This document shows positions 8,694-17,688 of a stretch of DNA of 64,000 nucleotides, in pieces. Position 1 is the first letter of the stretch. The number at the start of each line of letters is the position of its first letter. The notes beneath the pieces were generated by a model, which was not told the origin of the DNA, ran no database searches, and worked only from the letters and a program-made list of their open reading frames with translations. The stretch covers positions 1-64,000 of the forward strand of contig CAADGY010000231.1 of the NCBI GenBank assembly GCA_900696665.1, given 5' to 3'. A program made the position numbers and the translations under genes. The stretch comes from an uncultured Acidobacteriota bacterium. Its GTDB lineage: Bacteria; Acidobacteriota; Terriglobia; Bryobacterales; Bryobacteraceae.

Positions 8694-10349
8694 TCACCGG
8701 CTGTCAGCCGTTATCATCTGCAATTGAACGGACTCCCGGCCGTTCTCCGCCACGGTAATGGCCTTTCCGCGGGACTCGAACGGTTTCAGAAATTCCGGAT
8801 CCTGATACGCGCCAGGTTCAATCTCCTCCCAGGCGAATAACTTGTATTCGCCTGGAACGAGCCCCTTGAGGGTGAACTGGCCGCTTTGATCCGAGGCAAC
8901 CGGCTTGTACAGCCGTGATTCGTTGCGGCGGGATTCCGCAGGAATCGCGACCACGGTTACGCCCAGGGCAGGGCTGTTTTCTGGATTGATTACCATGCCG
9001 GACACCTGACCCGCGCCGGCATGCAGCACCAGTTCCAGCGGGGCGGCAGCGGCGCCGGAGCTAAGATCGAGTTCTCCGCCCGCTATTTGCTGGTTCCCCA
9101 TCCGCACCGACTTCAGATAGAACTCGTCTGAATGGTGGATGACATACACTTGATACCGGCCGGGAACGACGTTCTCCACCGCAAACAAGCCGTCGGATCT
9201 TACTTCACCCGTTCCTGCGCCTCCCAGGCGAGCCGGCTCGAGAGGTTGGAGATACACGCGAATCCGGCTCAGGTCGATGGCGCCTCCCCCCTCCGTGCGG
9301 ATGTACCCGCTAAGGGACACTGGCGAGGCCAGCGTCAGGACAATATCATCCAGGTCGGCGGTGCCGGCTTGGATGACACGCCTCGCACTCCGCCGTTTGC
9401 CCTGCTCGAAGACTTCCGCCGCTAACGTATAATCACCCGGGACCACGCCGCGAATCTCAAAATTGCCTTGGGAATCGGCCCTGACATTTGTCCGGTTTGC
9501 AAAGTTTACGACAAGCTCCTCACGCGGTACCAGGGTGATCATCGCCTGTCCCCTCATCTCTGTGGGAAGGCCGTCGATCCGCCCGCGCAGCCTTACCGTG
9601 CTGGTTGGAAGCAAACGGAAATCGGTGCCGCGTGCTTCGCTGCCCGGCGTTACCTGGATTTGAGCCGCCTGGCGGACGTCGAGAGCATTGGGATAAAACA
9701 GTGGTGGATAGCCGCTTTCCGGCGGAGCAGCCATACGGCCGCTGGCCGCCGCGCCCTGTCCGAAAACCATGCCCGCGGTATTCTGCGAGCTCACGGCGCT
9801 CACGTAATAGCTTCCCGGCTGGAGACCGAAAAGCCGGTATTCTCCCAAATCGTTGGTCAGCGCCATTCCTACCGGCATGAGCTGCCGCCTGCCCTGTACA
9901 TACGCACGGCGATAGCCCTGAATGCGGACGAGGGGCGCAGGTTCACCGTCTTCGTTCATCACCCGTCCGCTGATAACACCCGAACGGATCAGTTGGAAAT
10001 CGGCGTTCTTCAAGTCCTGGCCCGCGGTCAGGACGACCGGGACACCGGACCGTTCAGTGGTCTTCTGGCCATACTCCTGCCGCACGAATCCATCGCGTTG
10101 CGCATGCAAACGGTATCGCCCCGGCTCGACGCCCGGAATGACATACCGCCCTAATGGGCCCGTTCTGGCGGAGTAAGGGTTCACCCGGCCCTCCGTTGTC
10201 CGCAGAATCACTGTAGCCCGCCGAAGGGGTTCGCCCGTGGCGGCGTCCATCACCCGTCCCTCCACCGAGCACTTCTGCTCCTGGGCGGCAAGCTGGCCAG
10301 GCGCCGCCCCGAGCATAGGCAACAATACGATAATGAAAGTTCCCCGCAT
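8694..10349 (-). CDS. Exported multi-domain carboxypeptidase-regulatory-like protein
   Basis: A 551-residue exported protein built of repeated carboxypeptidase-regulatory-like (transthyretin-type beta sandwich) domains, seen as recurring GxVxD/N...P...V and GxYxxxGLxPGxY patterns near residues 30-110, 120-190, 270-330, 355-420 and 455-520. Such proteins are numerous in Solibacter-type Acidobacteria and are thought to be cell-surface or periplasmic binding/structural proteins; no enzymatic domain is present. The ATG at 10349 starts a good signal peptide (MRGTFIIVLLPMLGAAPG) and is preferred to the in-frame ATG at 10511, which would overlap the divergent nuclease-like gene. It ends two bases from the malic enzyme stop, tail to tail. 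Confidence 0.82.
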   Translation of the reverse strand: MRGTFIIVLLPMLGAAPGQLAAQEQKCSVEGRVMDAATGEPLRRATVILRTTEGRVNPYSARTGPLGRYVIPGVEPGRYRLHAQRDGFVRQEYGQKTTERSGVPVVLTAGQDLKNADFQLIRSGVISGRVMNEDGEPAPLVRIQGYRRAYVQGRRQLMPVGMALTNDLGEYRLFGLQPGSYYVSAVSSQNTAGMVFGQGAAASGRMAAPPESGYPPLFYPNALDVRQAAQIQVTPGSEARGTDFRLLPTSTVRLRGRIDGLPTEMRGQAMITLVPREELVVNFANRTNVRADSQGNFEIRGVVPGDYTLAAEVFEQGKRRSARRVIQAGTADLDDIVLTLASPVSLSGYIRTEGGGAIDLSRIRVYLQPLEPARLGGAGTGEVRSDGLFAVENVVPGRYQVYVIHHSDEFYLKSVRMGNQQIAGGELDLSSGAAAAPLELVLHAGAGQVSGMVINPENSPALGVTVVAIPAESRRNESRLYKPVASDQSGQFTLKGLVPGEYKLFAWEEIEPGAYQDPEFLKPFESRGKAITVAENGRESVQLQMITADSR

Positions 10350-10406
10350 CTGGTTCCTGAAACAGATTAGACACCGCTTGGGCCCGCGGGGTTTTGACAC
10401 ACTGCG

Positions 10407-11579
10407 ATGCTTGCCGAAGTAAGCGATCTCCATGAATTCGTCCGGGGCAGGCTTGCACCTCATTTTGCGGAGTTGGCCAAGTGTGAGTCCACGAAGGAAC
10501 TCCTTGCTCATCCGCTCTACCGCAAACTGCTACCATCCATCGAAACCGTACTTTCCACCCTCGGCACCGGTGACTTCAGTAAGCATACGGCAGAGGCACA
10601 ACCCTCCTACCGGTTTGTCGCCTGGAATCTGGAGCGGGGAACAGAAGTGGAACGGCAGATCGAAGCGCTTCAGTGCGACCCCTACTTGAGCAAAGCGGAT
10701 GTGCTGCTGCTGACCGAGCTCGATATCGGTATGGCGCGTTCCGCGAATCGGGACATCCCTCGCTTGCTGGCACGGGAATTGGGTATGCAATACGTGTTCG
10801 CGCCCTGTTACCTGAATCTGACGAAAGGCGCAGGCGCTGAATACGAAGCGCAGGGAGAAAACAAGCTCGGCCTGCACGGGAACGCCATCCTGAGCCGCTA
10901 TCCGATCGAAAACGTGCGGGCCGTTTTATTCCCGAATGGGCGGGACAAAATGCGTGGGCGCGAAAAACGGCTCGGATCTCAAACAGCGGTGCTGGCGGAA
11001 ATCCGGTTCCCCGATTCCAGCGTCACGGCCGCCGCGGTTCATCTGGACGCGCAGTCCACGCAGCGGCACCGGTACGAACAGATGCGGCTGCTGCTCGATG
11101 CCATCCCGCCGGAAGGTCCGGCCATCATCGGGGGAGACTGGAATACGAGCACCTACAACTCCTCGCGGGCGCTTCACGCGATTATCGGATTCGCGATCCG
11201 CGTATTGATGGGCGTCGGCAACGTGATCCGGAACCACTACCTGCATCCGTATCACCGGTTCGAGCGGGACCTGTTTCAGCTCCTGGAGAATCGTGGATTC
11301 GATTACCGCTCTTCAAACCTGCTGGGTGTTCGCACCGCCGGCTTCTGCATCGCCGATGAGCGGGCGAACAAGAACCTGGGCGAGTGGGTTCCGGCGTGGT
11401 GCTTTCACTTTATTCGATGGGCTCTTCGAAACCACGGCGGCAAGTGCCCGTTAAAGCTCGACTGGTTCGCGGCGCGCGGACTCCAGTGCAAAAACCCCAC
11501 CGTTCTGCACGCCTTCCGGGAGGAGCGTGCGGTTCCACTGTCGGATCACGATCCGATCGGCGTTGACGTCGTGGTGTGA
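10407..11579 (+). CDS. Endonuclease/exonuclease/phosphatase-family protein
   Basis: A 390-residue protein with the EEP superfamily metal and catalytic motifs in order: WNLERG (Asn/Glu of site 1, about residue 74), LLTELD (catalytic Glu), AAVHLDA (His), GGDWNTS (Asp/Asn) and the C-terminal SDHDPI (Asp-His pair). Members hydrolyse phosphodiesters in DNA, RNA, phosphoinositides or sphingolipids; this one has no specificity signature I can name. The 70 residues before the first motif and an insertion near 270-360 are unlike exonuclease III. No signal peptide is seen. It is divergent from the exported regulatory-like protein, 57 bases away. Confidence 0.83.
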   Translation: MLAEVSDLHEFVRGRLAPHFAELAKCESTKELLAHPLYRKLLPSIETVLSTLGTGDFSKHTAEAQPSYRFVAWNLERGTEVERQIEALQCDPYLSKADVLLLTELDIGMARSANRDIPRLLARELGMQYVFAPCYLNLTKGAGAEYEAQGENKLGLHGNAILSRYPIENVRAVLFPNGRDKMRGREKRLGSQTAVLAEIRFPDSSVTAAAVHLDAQSTQRHRYEQMRLLLDAIPPEGPAIIGGDWNTSTYNSSRALHAIIGFAIRVLMGVGNVIRNHYLHPYHRFERDLFQLLENRGFDYRSSNLLGVRTAGFCIADERANKNLGEWVPAWCFHFIRWALRNHGGKCPLKLDWFAARGLQCKNPTVLHAFREERAVPLSDHDPIGVDVVV

Positions 11580-11581
11580 GA

Positions 11582-12562
11582 TCAGCCGGCAGCAGCGCGT
11601 TTTTGTTCGAACTCCCACGCGCTGCGCACGATGGTTTCGAGACTGCTCGAACGTGGCGACCAGCCAAGACTTCGCTGTAGCCGGTCCGGGTTGGCGACCA
11701 GCACGGGAGGATCTCCCTCACGCCGCGCCCCGACGGTATAGGGTACCCGCTTGCCGACGATTTTTTCTACCGTTCGGAGAACTTCCATCACCGAATAGCC
11801 GGAGCCGGTGCCCACATTGAACACATCGGATTCCCCGCCGGAAAGGAGGGATTCGAGAGCAAGCACATGTGCTTCCGCCAGATCGCGAACGTGGATGTAA
11901 TCACGGATGCACGTGCCGTCGGGAGTATCGTAGTCGTCCCCAAAAATCGTGATAGGCGTCCCGGCCCTGATGGCTCGAAGCAGCAGAGGAATCAAATGCG
12001 TTTCGGGGTCATGCTCCTCACCCAATCCCGCGGCGGGGTCCGCTCCGCAGGCGTTGAAGTATCGCAGGCAGACGCTTTTCAGGCCGCGCAAGTCGCTCAA
12101 CCACCTCAATACCTTCTCCACCATCACCTTGGATTCCCCATACGGGCTGACCGGCGCGAACGGCGCGTCCTCGCTAATGGGTACCGACATGGGATTGCCG
12201 TACACCGCCGCGGTGGAAGAGAACACCAGCCGTTTCACACCGGCGCGTTGCATGGCGGTAAGCAGCGACAGAGATCCGGAAAGGTTGTTGTTGAAATACA
12301 ATTCCGGCTCCCTTGTGGATTCACCAACGGCAATGTAGGCGGCGAAGTGGATCACGGCTTCCACGCGCCCGGTGGTCATCAACTCCGTCAAGGCGGCTGT
12401 GTCCTGCATGCTTACAACGTGCAGGCGTTCGGGTGCGACATTGTGCCTGTGCCCCCGGGAGAGATCATCCGCGACAACCACGTCAAAGCCGTGTTCCATC
12501 AGCACGTGCGCGGTATGCGATCCGATATAACCTGCGCCGCCGGTAACCAGAATTCGGGACAT
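11582..12562 (-). CDS. galE: UDP-glucose 4-epimerase
   Basis: A 326-residue extended short-chain dehydrogenase of full GalE length. The N-terminal GGAGYIGSH motif binds NAD, SSTAAVYG and the YGESK (YxxxK) pair form the catalytic site, and the downstream CLRYFNACGADP and GTCIRDYIHVRDLAEAH are highly characteristic of GalE. It interconverts UDP-glucose and UDP-galactose for galactose use and for envelope polysaccharides. It ends two bases from the nuclease-like gene, tail to tail, and is divergent from purM (46 bases), so its promoter lies in or near that short gap. Confidence 0.95.
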   Translation of the reverse strand: MSRILVTGGAGYIGSHTAHVLMEHGFDVVVADDLSRGHRHNVAPERLHVVSMQDTAALTELMTTGRVEAVIHFAAYIAVGESTREPELYFNNNLSGSLSLLTAMQRAGVKRLVFSSTAAVYGNPMSVPISEDAPFAPVSPYGESKVMVEKVLRWLSDLRGLKSVCLRYFNACGADPAAGLGEEHDPETHLIPLLLRAIRAGTPITIFGDDYDTPDGTCIRDYIHVRDLAEAHVLALESLLSGGESDVFNVGTGSGYSVMEVLRTVEKIVGKRVPYTVGARREGDPPVLVANPDRLQRSLGWSPRSSSLETIVRSAWEFEQKRAAAG

Positions 12563-12608
12563 AGGAGAAAAGCGCCAGAAGAGACTGAATATACTAGGAT
12601 ATCAGTCC

Positions 12609-13652
12609 ATGCCCAAAAAACAGGTCCGCTACCGGGACGCCGGAGTGAATATCGACGAGGCCGATCAAGCCGTTTCCCGCATCAAAAAGCTCGCACGCGC
12701 GACGTTCACCAGGGGAGTTTTAACCGACATCGGCTCTTTCGGGGCCGGATTTCAGCTCGATGGTTGGAAAAAGCCTGTGCTGGTCAGCTCGGCGGATGGA
12801 GTTGGAACAAAACTGAAGGTGGCGTTTCTCACCGGTCAGCACGACACCGTCGGTGAAGATCTTGTCAATCACTGCGTGAACGATATTCTGGTGCAGGGCG
12901 CGCGGCCCCTGTTCTTCCTCGACTATTTCGCCGTCGGTAAGCTGGATGCCGCGGTGGCCGAACAGGTGGTAACGGGCATTTCGCGTGGCTGCCGGCTGAA
13001 CGGTTGCGCGCTGATCGGCGGTGAAACCGCCGAGATGCCGGGATTTTACGCGCCGGGCGAATACGACCTCGCGGGATTTATCGTCGGTGCGGTGGAGCGC
13101 CGCGCGCTGATCACCGGCGGCAACATCAAGCACGGAGATGTCTTGATCGGGCTGCCTTCGAATGGTCTGCATACAAACGGATACTCCCTCGCCAGAAAGC
13201 TTTTGTTCGACGTCGCCGGTTATAGCCCGAAGACCTTTCTACCGGAGCTCAAATGTAGCGTGGGGGAGGAGCTTCTCAAGGTTCATCGCAGCTACCGGAA
13301 ACCGATGCTCGCGCTGCTGGAGGCGGGATTGTTGAAGGGCGCGGCGCACGTCACCGGGGGCGGTATCACCGACAACCTGCCCCGCGTGCTGCCGAAGGGA
13401 TTGGTTGCGCGCATCAAGGCGGCTTCCTGGCCGGTCCTGCCGGTCTTCGAGGTATTGAAGCGCGTCGGCAATATGCCGGAGGAGGATTATCGCCGGACGT
13501 TCAATCTCGGCTTGGGTATGATTCTGGTAGTCGGCTCGCAGAAACTCCGGGCCGTCCTGCGCCTTCTCGACGCCCTCAAGGAGCCTTATCACCAGATCGG
13601 AGCCATTATCCGCCAACCGCGCGCGGTGAAGGCGAGAGTGGTGTACGAATGA
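12609..13652 (+). CDS. purM: Phosphoribosylformylglycinamidine cyclo-ligase (AIR synthetase)
   Basis: A 347-residue PurM, normal length. It performs the fifth step of de novo purine synthesis, the ATP-dependent cyclisation of FGAM to aminoimidazole ribonucleotide. Diagnostic segments are YRDAGVNIDEAD at the start, SSADGVGTKLKVA, the NHCVNDILVQGARPLFFLDYFA block, GGETAEMPGFY and the C-terminal HVTGGGITDNLPR. It starts with ATG at 12609 and shares ATGA with purN, so the two are translationally coupled. Confidence 0.96.
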   Translation: MPKKQVRYRDAGVNIDEADQAVSRIKKLARATFTRGVLTDIGSFGAGFQLDGWKKPVLVSSADGVGTKLKVAFLTGQHDTVGEDLVNHCVNDILVQGARPLFFLDYFAVGKLDAAVAEQVVTGISRGCRLNGCALIGGETAEMPGFYAPGEYDLAGFIVGAVERRALITGGNIKHGDVLIGLPSNGLHTNGYSLARKLLFDVAGYSPKTFLPELKCSVGEELLKVHRSYRKPMLALLEAGLLKGAAHVTGGGITDNLPRVLPKGLVARIKAASWPVLPVFEVLKRVGNMPEEDYRRTFNLGLGMILVVGSQKLRAVLRLLDALKEPYHQIGAIIRQPRAVKARVVYE

Positions 13653-14257
13653 AGCGTCTCGGGATTCTGCTGTCGGGACGAGGCTCGAATTTTGAAGCCA
13701 TTGCGGACAGCGTGGAGGCGGGAAAAATCGATGCCTCCATCGGTCTTGTCATTTCGAACCGGGCGGAAGCGCGCGGCCTGGAGCGGGCGCGGGAACGGGG
13801 ACTTAAAGCCCTGTGCATCCCCTCCCGCGGACTCGACCGCGAAGTCTACGACCGCCTGTTGATCGAGGAGTTGCGCCGGGAAAATATCGACCTGGTCTGC
13901 CTGGCAGGTTATATGCGCCTGTTGAGCGCGGCGTTCATTCGCGAATACCCGTTGAGGATTCTCAACATTCATCCCTCGCTGCTGCCGGCGTTTCCGGGAC
14001 TGGACGCGCAACACCAGGCAGTGGACTACGGCGTCAAGATCAGCGGCTGCACCGTGCATTTCGTGGACGAACACCTCGATGCTGGTCCCATCATCCTGCA
14101 AGCCGCCGTGCCGGTCCTGGATTCCGACACAGCCGGCACATTGTCGGAGCGTATCTTAAAAGAAGAGCACCGGATCTATCCGGAGGCGATACAAATCGTG
14201 CTTTCCGGCAACTTTGAAATTCGGGGAAGACAGGTAATTTTGGAGCGGTCTTTATGA
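13649..14257 (+). CDS. purN: Phosphoribosylglycinamide formyltransferase
   Basis: A 202-residue PurN, the folate-dependent GAR formyltransferase (third step of purine synthesis). Signatures are LLSGRGSNFEAI at the N-terminus, LAGYMRLLS, the catalytic-site NIHPSLLPAFPGLDA and GCTVHFVDEHLDAGPII. It overlaps purM and the following oxidoreductase gene by four bases each (ATGA both times), placing all three in one transcript. The purM-purN pairing is common; the attached exported oxidoreductase is not an obvious purine gene. Confidence 0.95.
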   Translation: MKRLGILLSGRGSNFEAIADSVEAGKIDASIGLVISNRAEARGLERARERGLKALCIPSRGLDREVYDRLLIEELRRENIDLVCLAGYMRLLSAAFIREYPLRILNIHPSLLPAFPGLDAQHQAVDYGVKISGCTVHFVDEHLDAGPIILQAAVPVLDSDTAGTLSERILKEEHRIYPEAIQIVLSGNFEIRGRQVILERSL

Positions 14258-15432
14258 ATCGGCGCAACTTTATTGCAGCAACGGCTATATCGAGCTCACG
14301 CGTGCTCGCTGCCAACGAGGCTATCCGCGGCGCGATCATCGGCTCGGGGGGACGGGGACGCTATCTGACGGCCAATTTTAAGGAGCTCGGCGTGGAGATG
14401 GCCGCCGTGTGCGACGTCTACGAGCCGAACCTTCAGGCTGGGCTGAAAATCGCGTCATCGGGGGCCAAACCGTACGGCGATTACCGGAGAATGCTGGAAG
14501 ACAAATCGATCGATGCCGTTGTCATCGCTACGCCGGACCATTGGCATGCGCAAATGACAATCGATGCGGTCGAAGCCGGGAAAGACGTATATGTCGAAAA
14601 ACCGATGGCGCACAGCATCGAAGAGGGCTTTCGAATGGTGGACGCCGTCCGCCGCACGAACCGCATCGTGCAGGTGGGCATGCAGAGACGCAGCTTCGAC
14701 CTGTTTCTGGAGGGAAAGCAGATCGTCGATTCCGGCACGCTCGGCGAAGTTCGCCTGGTGAATTCCTGGTGGTTGAACCACTGGACTTCTCTACGCACGC
14801 CGCCCCTTCAAGGCAAACTCGATTGGGAGCAGTTTTTGGGACCCGCGCCAAAACGTCCCTTCGATCCGGTGCGCTACTTCAACTGGCTCCACTTCTGGGA
14901 TTATTCCGGAGGCATTATGGTGGGCCAGGCGGCACATGTGGTCGATGCTATCCAGTGGTTTATGAATTCCACCTATCCCACTGCCGTGACCTGTGCCGCC
15001 GGCAAGCCCAATGTCGAAGGCGCCGAGATTCCGGAAACCGTCTCCATGGCCGCCGAGTTTCCAGAGAATTACCTGGCGGTGTTTACGCTTGGATATAAAG
15101 CGATGCGGTACAACATGTTCAACGACCAGTTGAAACAGTTCCACGGCTCAAAAGCCCGCCTGGACATGGGCCGCGAATGGTATGAGGTGTATCCGGAAAG
15201 CAGCGCCGTCGACATGAAGCCCAGTGCCACCAAGAGACTGCCGGGAAGCTTCGAGCCCGCCAGCCGCGCGCACATGCGGAATTTTCTGGACTGTGTGCGG
15301 TCTCGAAAGGAGCCCACTGCACCCGTCGAAGCGGGACAGGCCACCAATGTCACGCTATGCATGGCGATGGAAGCTCAGAAGACAGGAAGGCGCGTCCGCT
15401 TTAATCCTGCAACTAAAAAAATGGAAGTCTGA
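14254..15432 (+). CDS. Gfo/Idh/MocA-family oxidoreductase, exported
   Basis: A 392-residue NAD(P)-dependent oxidoreductase. Residues 1-20 (MNRRNFIAATAISSSRVLAA) look like a short twin-arginine signal, followed by the dinucleotide-binding GSGGRGRYL. The family EKP motif is in YVEKPMAHS (about residue 115), and the C-terminal domain carries the substrate-pocket residues, including the GQAAHVVDAIQW segment. Such Tat-exported Gfo/Idh proteins are abundant in Acidobacteria and Planctomycetes and are thought to oxidise or epimerise sugars and glycosides. Its ATG overlaps the purN stop by four bases, so it is co-transcribed with purine genes although the functional link is unclear. Confidence 0.88.
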   Translation: MNRRNFIAATAISSSRVLAANEAIRGAIIGSGGRGRYLTANFKELGVEMAAVCDVYEPNLQAGLKIASSGAKPYGDYRRMLEDKSIDAVVIATPDHWHAQMTIDAVEAGKDVYVEKPMAHSIEEGFRMVDAVRRTNRIVQVGMQRRSFDLFLEGKQIVDSGTLGEVRLVNSWWLNHWTSLRTPPLQGKLDWEQFLGPAPKRPFDPVRYFNWLHFWDYSGGIMVGQAAHVVDAIQWFMNSTYPTAVTCAAGKPNVEGAEIPETVSMAAEFPENYLAVFTLGYKAMRYNMFNDQLKQFHGSKARLDMGREWYEVYPESSAVDMKPSATKRLPGSFEPASRAHMRNFLDCVRSRKEPTAPVEAGQATNVTLCMAMEAQKTGRRVRFNPATKKMEV

Positions 15433-16362
15433 TCAGGACACTTCAAGAACTTCCACCTGTGTGTAGTCCCGCCGCGCCTGCTCCAGGGACGCGAAGTTGA
15501 GCCCGGGTAGCCGGGCGGACGCGGTTCCGGCCGCGACACCCCAGCGTACGGCATCGGCGAAGTCGCTGCCGTTTGCCATGGCCCAGGTGAGAGCCGCCGC
15601 AAGGGCATCCCCGGCGCCGATGGGACACACCACATCGATGCGCGGCGGAATCACCTCGAACATTTTTCCGTCTGCCGCTGCCACCGCCCCCCGGCTTCCG
15701 AGCGAAAGCACGACAGCCTTGGACCCCATTCCCAGAAGGCGGCGGGCAGCATCGAAGAAGTGGTTTCGCGTCAGGAGCGCCGTGCCCAACAAGCGCTCGG
15801 CTTCCTGCTGATTCGGCGTCACCACCGAGGGTTTCGCGGTCACTCCTTCGTACAGAGGATCCCCGTCTGTATCGAGCAACGTTCTAACGCCCACCTCGTT
15901 CGCCTTCTGAATCAGCTTGCTGTAGAAGCCCGGCTCTACCCCGGGAGGCACGCTGCCGCAGATCATGAACCATTGCGCCCCCGCAAGCGCCTCCATCACG
16001 GCTTCCTCAACTTGCTTCAGTTCCTCCTCGGTCATCAGCGCCCCGCGTTGGTTGAGCTTGACGGTCAGTCCCCGCTCGTCCGTGATCGTCAGGTTCGTTC
16101 GAATTTCATGCTGAATCGGAACTGGACGGAAAGGGTATCCGCAGCAACTCAGCAGACTTTCAAACCGCCTTCCGGACGCACCCCCCGAGGGAGCGATCGC
16201 CAGAGTCTCGCCCTTAAACGAGTGGATAACCCGGGAAGCGTTAATACCGCGGCCTCCGGCGGATTCCTGCGTCGACAGGATGTAACCCCGGTCATCAAAC
16301 ACCAGGCGGTCTGTCAGAACATTGTGGTCAATCGCCGGGTTGAGCGTTAGGGTGACGATCAA
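15433..16362 (-). CDS. PfkB-family sugar-phosphate kinase (1-phosphofructokinase/tagatose-6-phosphate kinase type)
   Basis: A 309-residue ribokinase-fold kinase. NPAIDHN at the N-terminus and GGRGINASRV near residue 36 match the 1-phosphofructokinase/LacC group, and the ATP-site signature PIGAGDALAAAL near 250 holds the catalytic aspartate. The group phosphorylates fructose-1-phosphate or tagatose-6-phosphate; the exact substrate is not resolvable. The start is TTG at 16362, with GGAGAA about 8 bases upstream. It follows the cation exchanger gene by 33 bases on the same strand and is likely the last gene of a nadB-exchanger-pfkB transcript. Its stop abuts that of the convergent oxidoreductase. 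Confidence 0.85.
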   Translation of the reverse strand: MIVTLTLNPAIDHNVLTDRLVFDDRGYILSTQESAGGRGINASRVIHSFKGETLAIAPSGGASGRRFESLLSCCGYPFRPVPIQHEIRTNLTITDERGLTVKLNQRGALMTEEELKQVEEAVMEALAGAQWFMICGSVPPGVEPGFYSKLIQKANEVGVRTLLDTDGDPLYEGVTAKPSVVTPNQQEAERLLGTALLTRNHFFDAARRLLGMGSKAVVLSLGSRGAVAAADGKMFEVIPPRIDVVCPIGAGDALAAALTWAMANGSDFADAVRWGVAAGTASARLPGLNFASLEQARRDYTQVEVLEVS

Positions 16363-16395
16363 AATTGGTTCTCCAAATGAGCCGTTGCACGGTCA

Positions 16396-17688
16396 TTATT
16401 CGATGGCGGCCTTGCCGCCCCGGACGTGTCTCCTCCACATCATCGCAAACAGCCGGAAGGCAAGCGGCATCTCTCTGCGAACTACCATGCGCACAACCTC
16501 AACCGCCGCCCAAAGGAAGTACACATAGGTAACCCACTCGTGAATGCGCCCGGCGATGAAACCCCACAGTCCCGGTCCGGTCTCGACGGGGGAGAAAGCG
16601 AACTGGATTCCCCACAGGAAAAACAACGCTCCAGCCTCCCACCAGAGCAGTTGCATGTTTAGAAGAAACACCATGCCCAGTAGTTGTTGTCCCAGGGTCA
16701 TGACGATCTCCAGTTCCTGCCGTCCGTCGAAGGGAATGCTGGAAGGCTCACCGCGGCTGATCGAGAAGACGATCGGCAACATCGCGGCCAAAAGGGTCCA
16801 TTGGTTGATGTTGCTCGACACCATATTCATCAGCGCCATCGATGCGCGCTCGACCGTGCGGGCCCAGTAAAACGCCGACACTTTCTCCGGAAACTCAGAC
16901 ACGAACGGCGCGATCCACTGGACAAATACGAAACTGGGAATTCCCAGCATCGCTGAGAGCGCCAGCAGGCTGCCAAGGAACGGTTCCGCTGTGAAATAGA
17001 TCAGTAATCCGCCGATGGTGAAGAGTCCGAGGATGAGAAGGCGGCGGATATTTTTCGGCGAAAGCACGATCTTTCGCGGAATCAGTTCCAGGTCTTCGAT
17101 GCTTTCCTCGCGCTGTGGCGGCAGCTTGCTCAACAACAACAGGTAGGCGGCGTAAATCAATATCAGCACCAGCGCATCGATCAGGCCCAGGGACGCTTTC
17201 CACCAGATGAAAGCAAAGTAGGCCAGTGGTACAAGAAGGGCACACACTTCGACGGAATGTTCATCTTCGAGTTGAATACGGCCCAGTGCACGCCTCGTCC
17301 GCCGGCGATAGAACATCGCTGCGGTAAAGTAGATCAACGGCCATGCCAGACCGGTTAAGAGCCGAAGTGCCCCTGTAAGATTCGCGAGCAGCAGCGGGAT
17401 CTGTTGTTTCCAGGCGAGAATAGCTTCCACGGCGAACTCGGGCAGCGTCTGCAGCCAGGCCAGTATGGCGAGCGCGAAACCTTGCGCCACGAAGAACTGG
17501 GCCGATTCCGCCGCCCAGGCAATCAGCATGGCCGCGCCCAGAATGGCGGGAGTGGCCCACAGTGCGGTTTCCGGCCCCACCTGTACAATTTCAAGCGATG
17601 CGAGGATCGCCAATGCAAACACCGGAGGTGCCACCTGGCGGGACCTTATCGGTATCCGCGATGTGAATTCAGACGAATTCGACTTCAT
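16396..17688 (-). CDS. Sodium/calcium exchanger-family membrane protein
   Basis: A 430-residue integral membrane protein with about 10-11 hydrophobic helices. Two inverted signature regions resemble the alpha repeats of Ca2+/cation antiporters: ESAQFFVAQGFALAILAWLQ followed by TLPEFAVEAILAW near residues 61-95, and FVQWIAPFVSEFPEK to NMVSSNINQWTLLA near 258-300, each with an acidic residue after a proline-containing turn. The cation pair is not predictable. The ATG at 17688 lies 20 bases inside the end of nadB, so the genes overlap and are probably co-transcribed; no metabolic link is obvious. Confidence 0.72.
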   Translation of the reverse strand: MKSNSSEFTSRIPIRSRQVAPPVFALAILASLEIVQVGPETALWATPAILGAAMLIAWAAESAQFFVAQGFALAILAWLQTLPEFAVEAILAWKQQIPLLLANLTGALRLLTGLAWPLIYFTAAMFYRRRTRRALGRIQLEDEHSVEVCALLVPLAYFAFIWWKASLGLIDALVLILIYAAYLLLLSKLPPQREESIEDLELIPRKIVLSPKNIRRLLILGLFTIGGLLIYFTAEPFLGSLLALSAMLGIPSFVFVQWIAPFVSEFPEKVSAFYWARTVERASMALMNMVSSNINQWTLLAAMLPIVFSISRGEPSSIPFDGRQELEIVMTLGQQLLGMVFLLNMQLLWWEAGALFFLWGIQFAFSPVETGPGLWGFIAGRIHEWVTYVYFLWAAVEVVRMVVRREMPLAFRLFAMMWRRHVRGGKAAIE

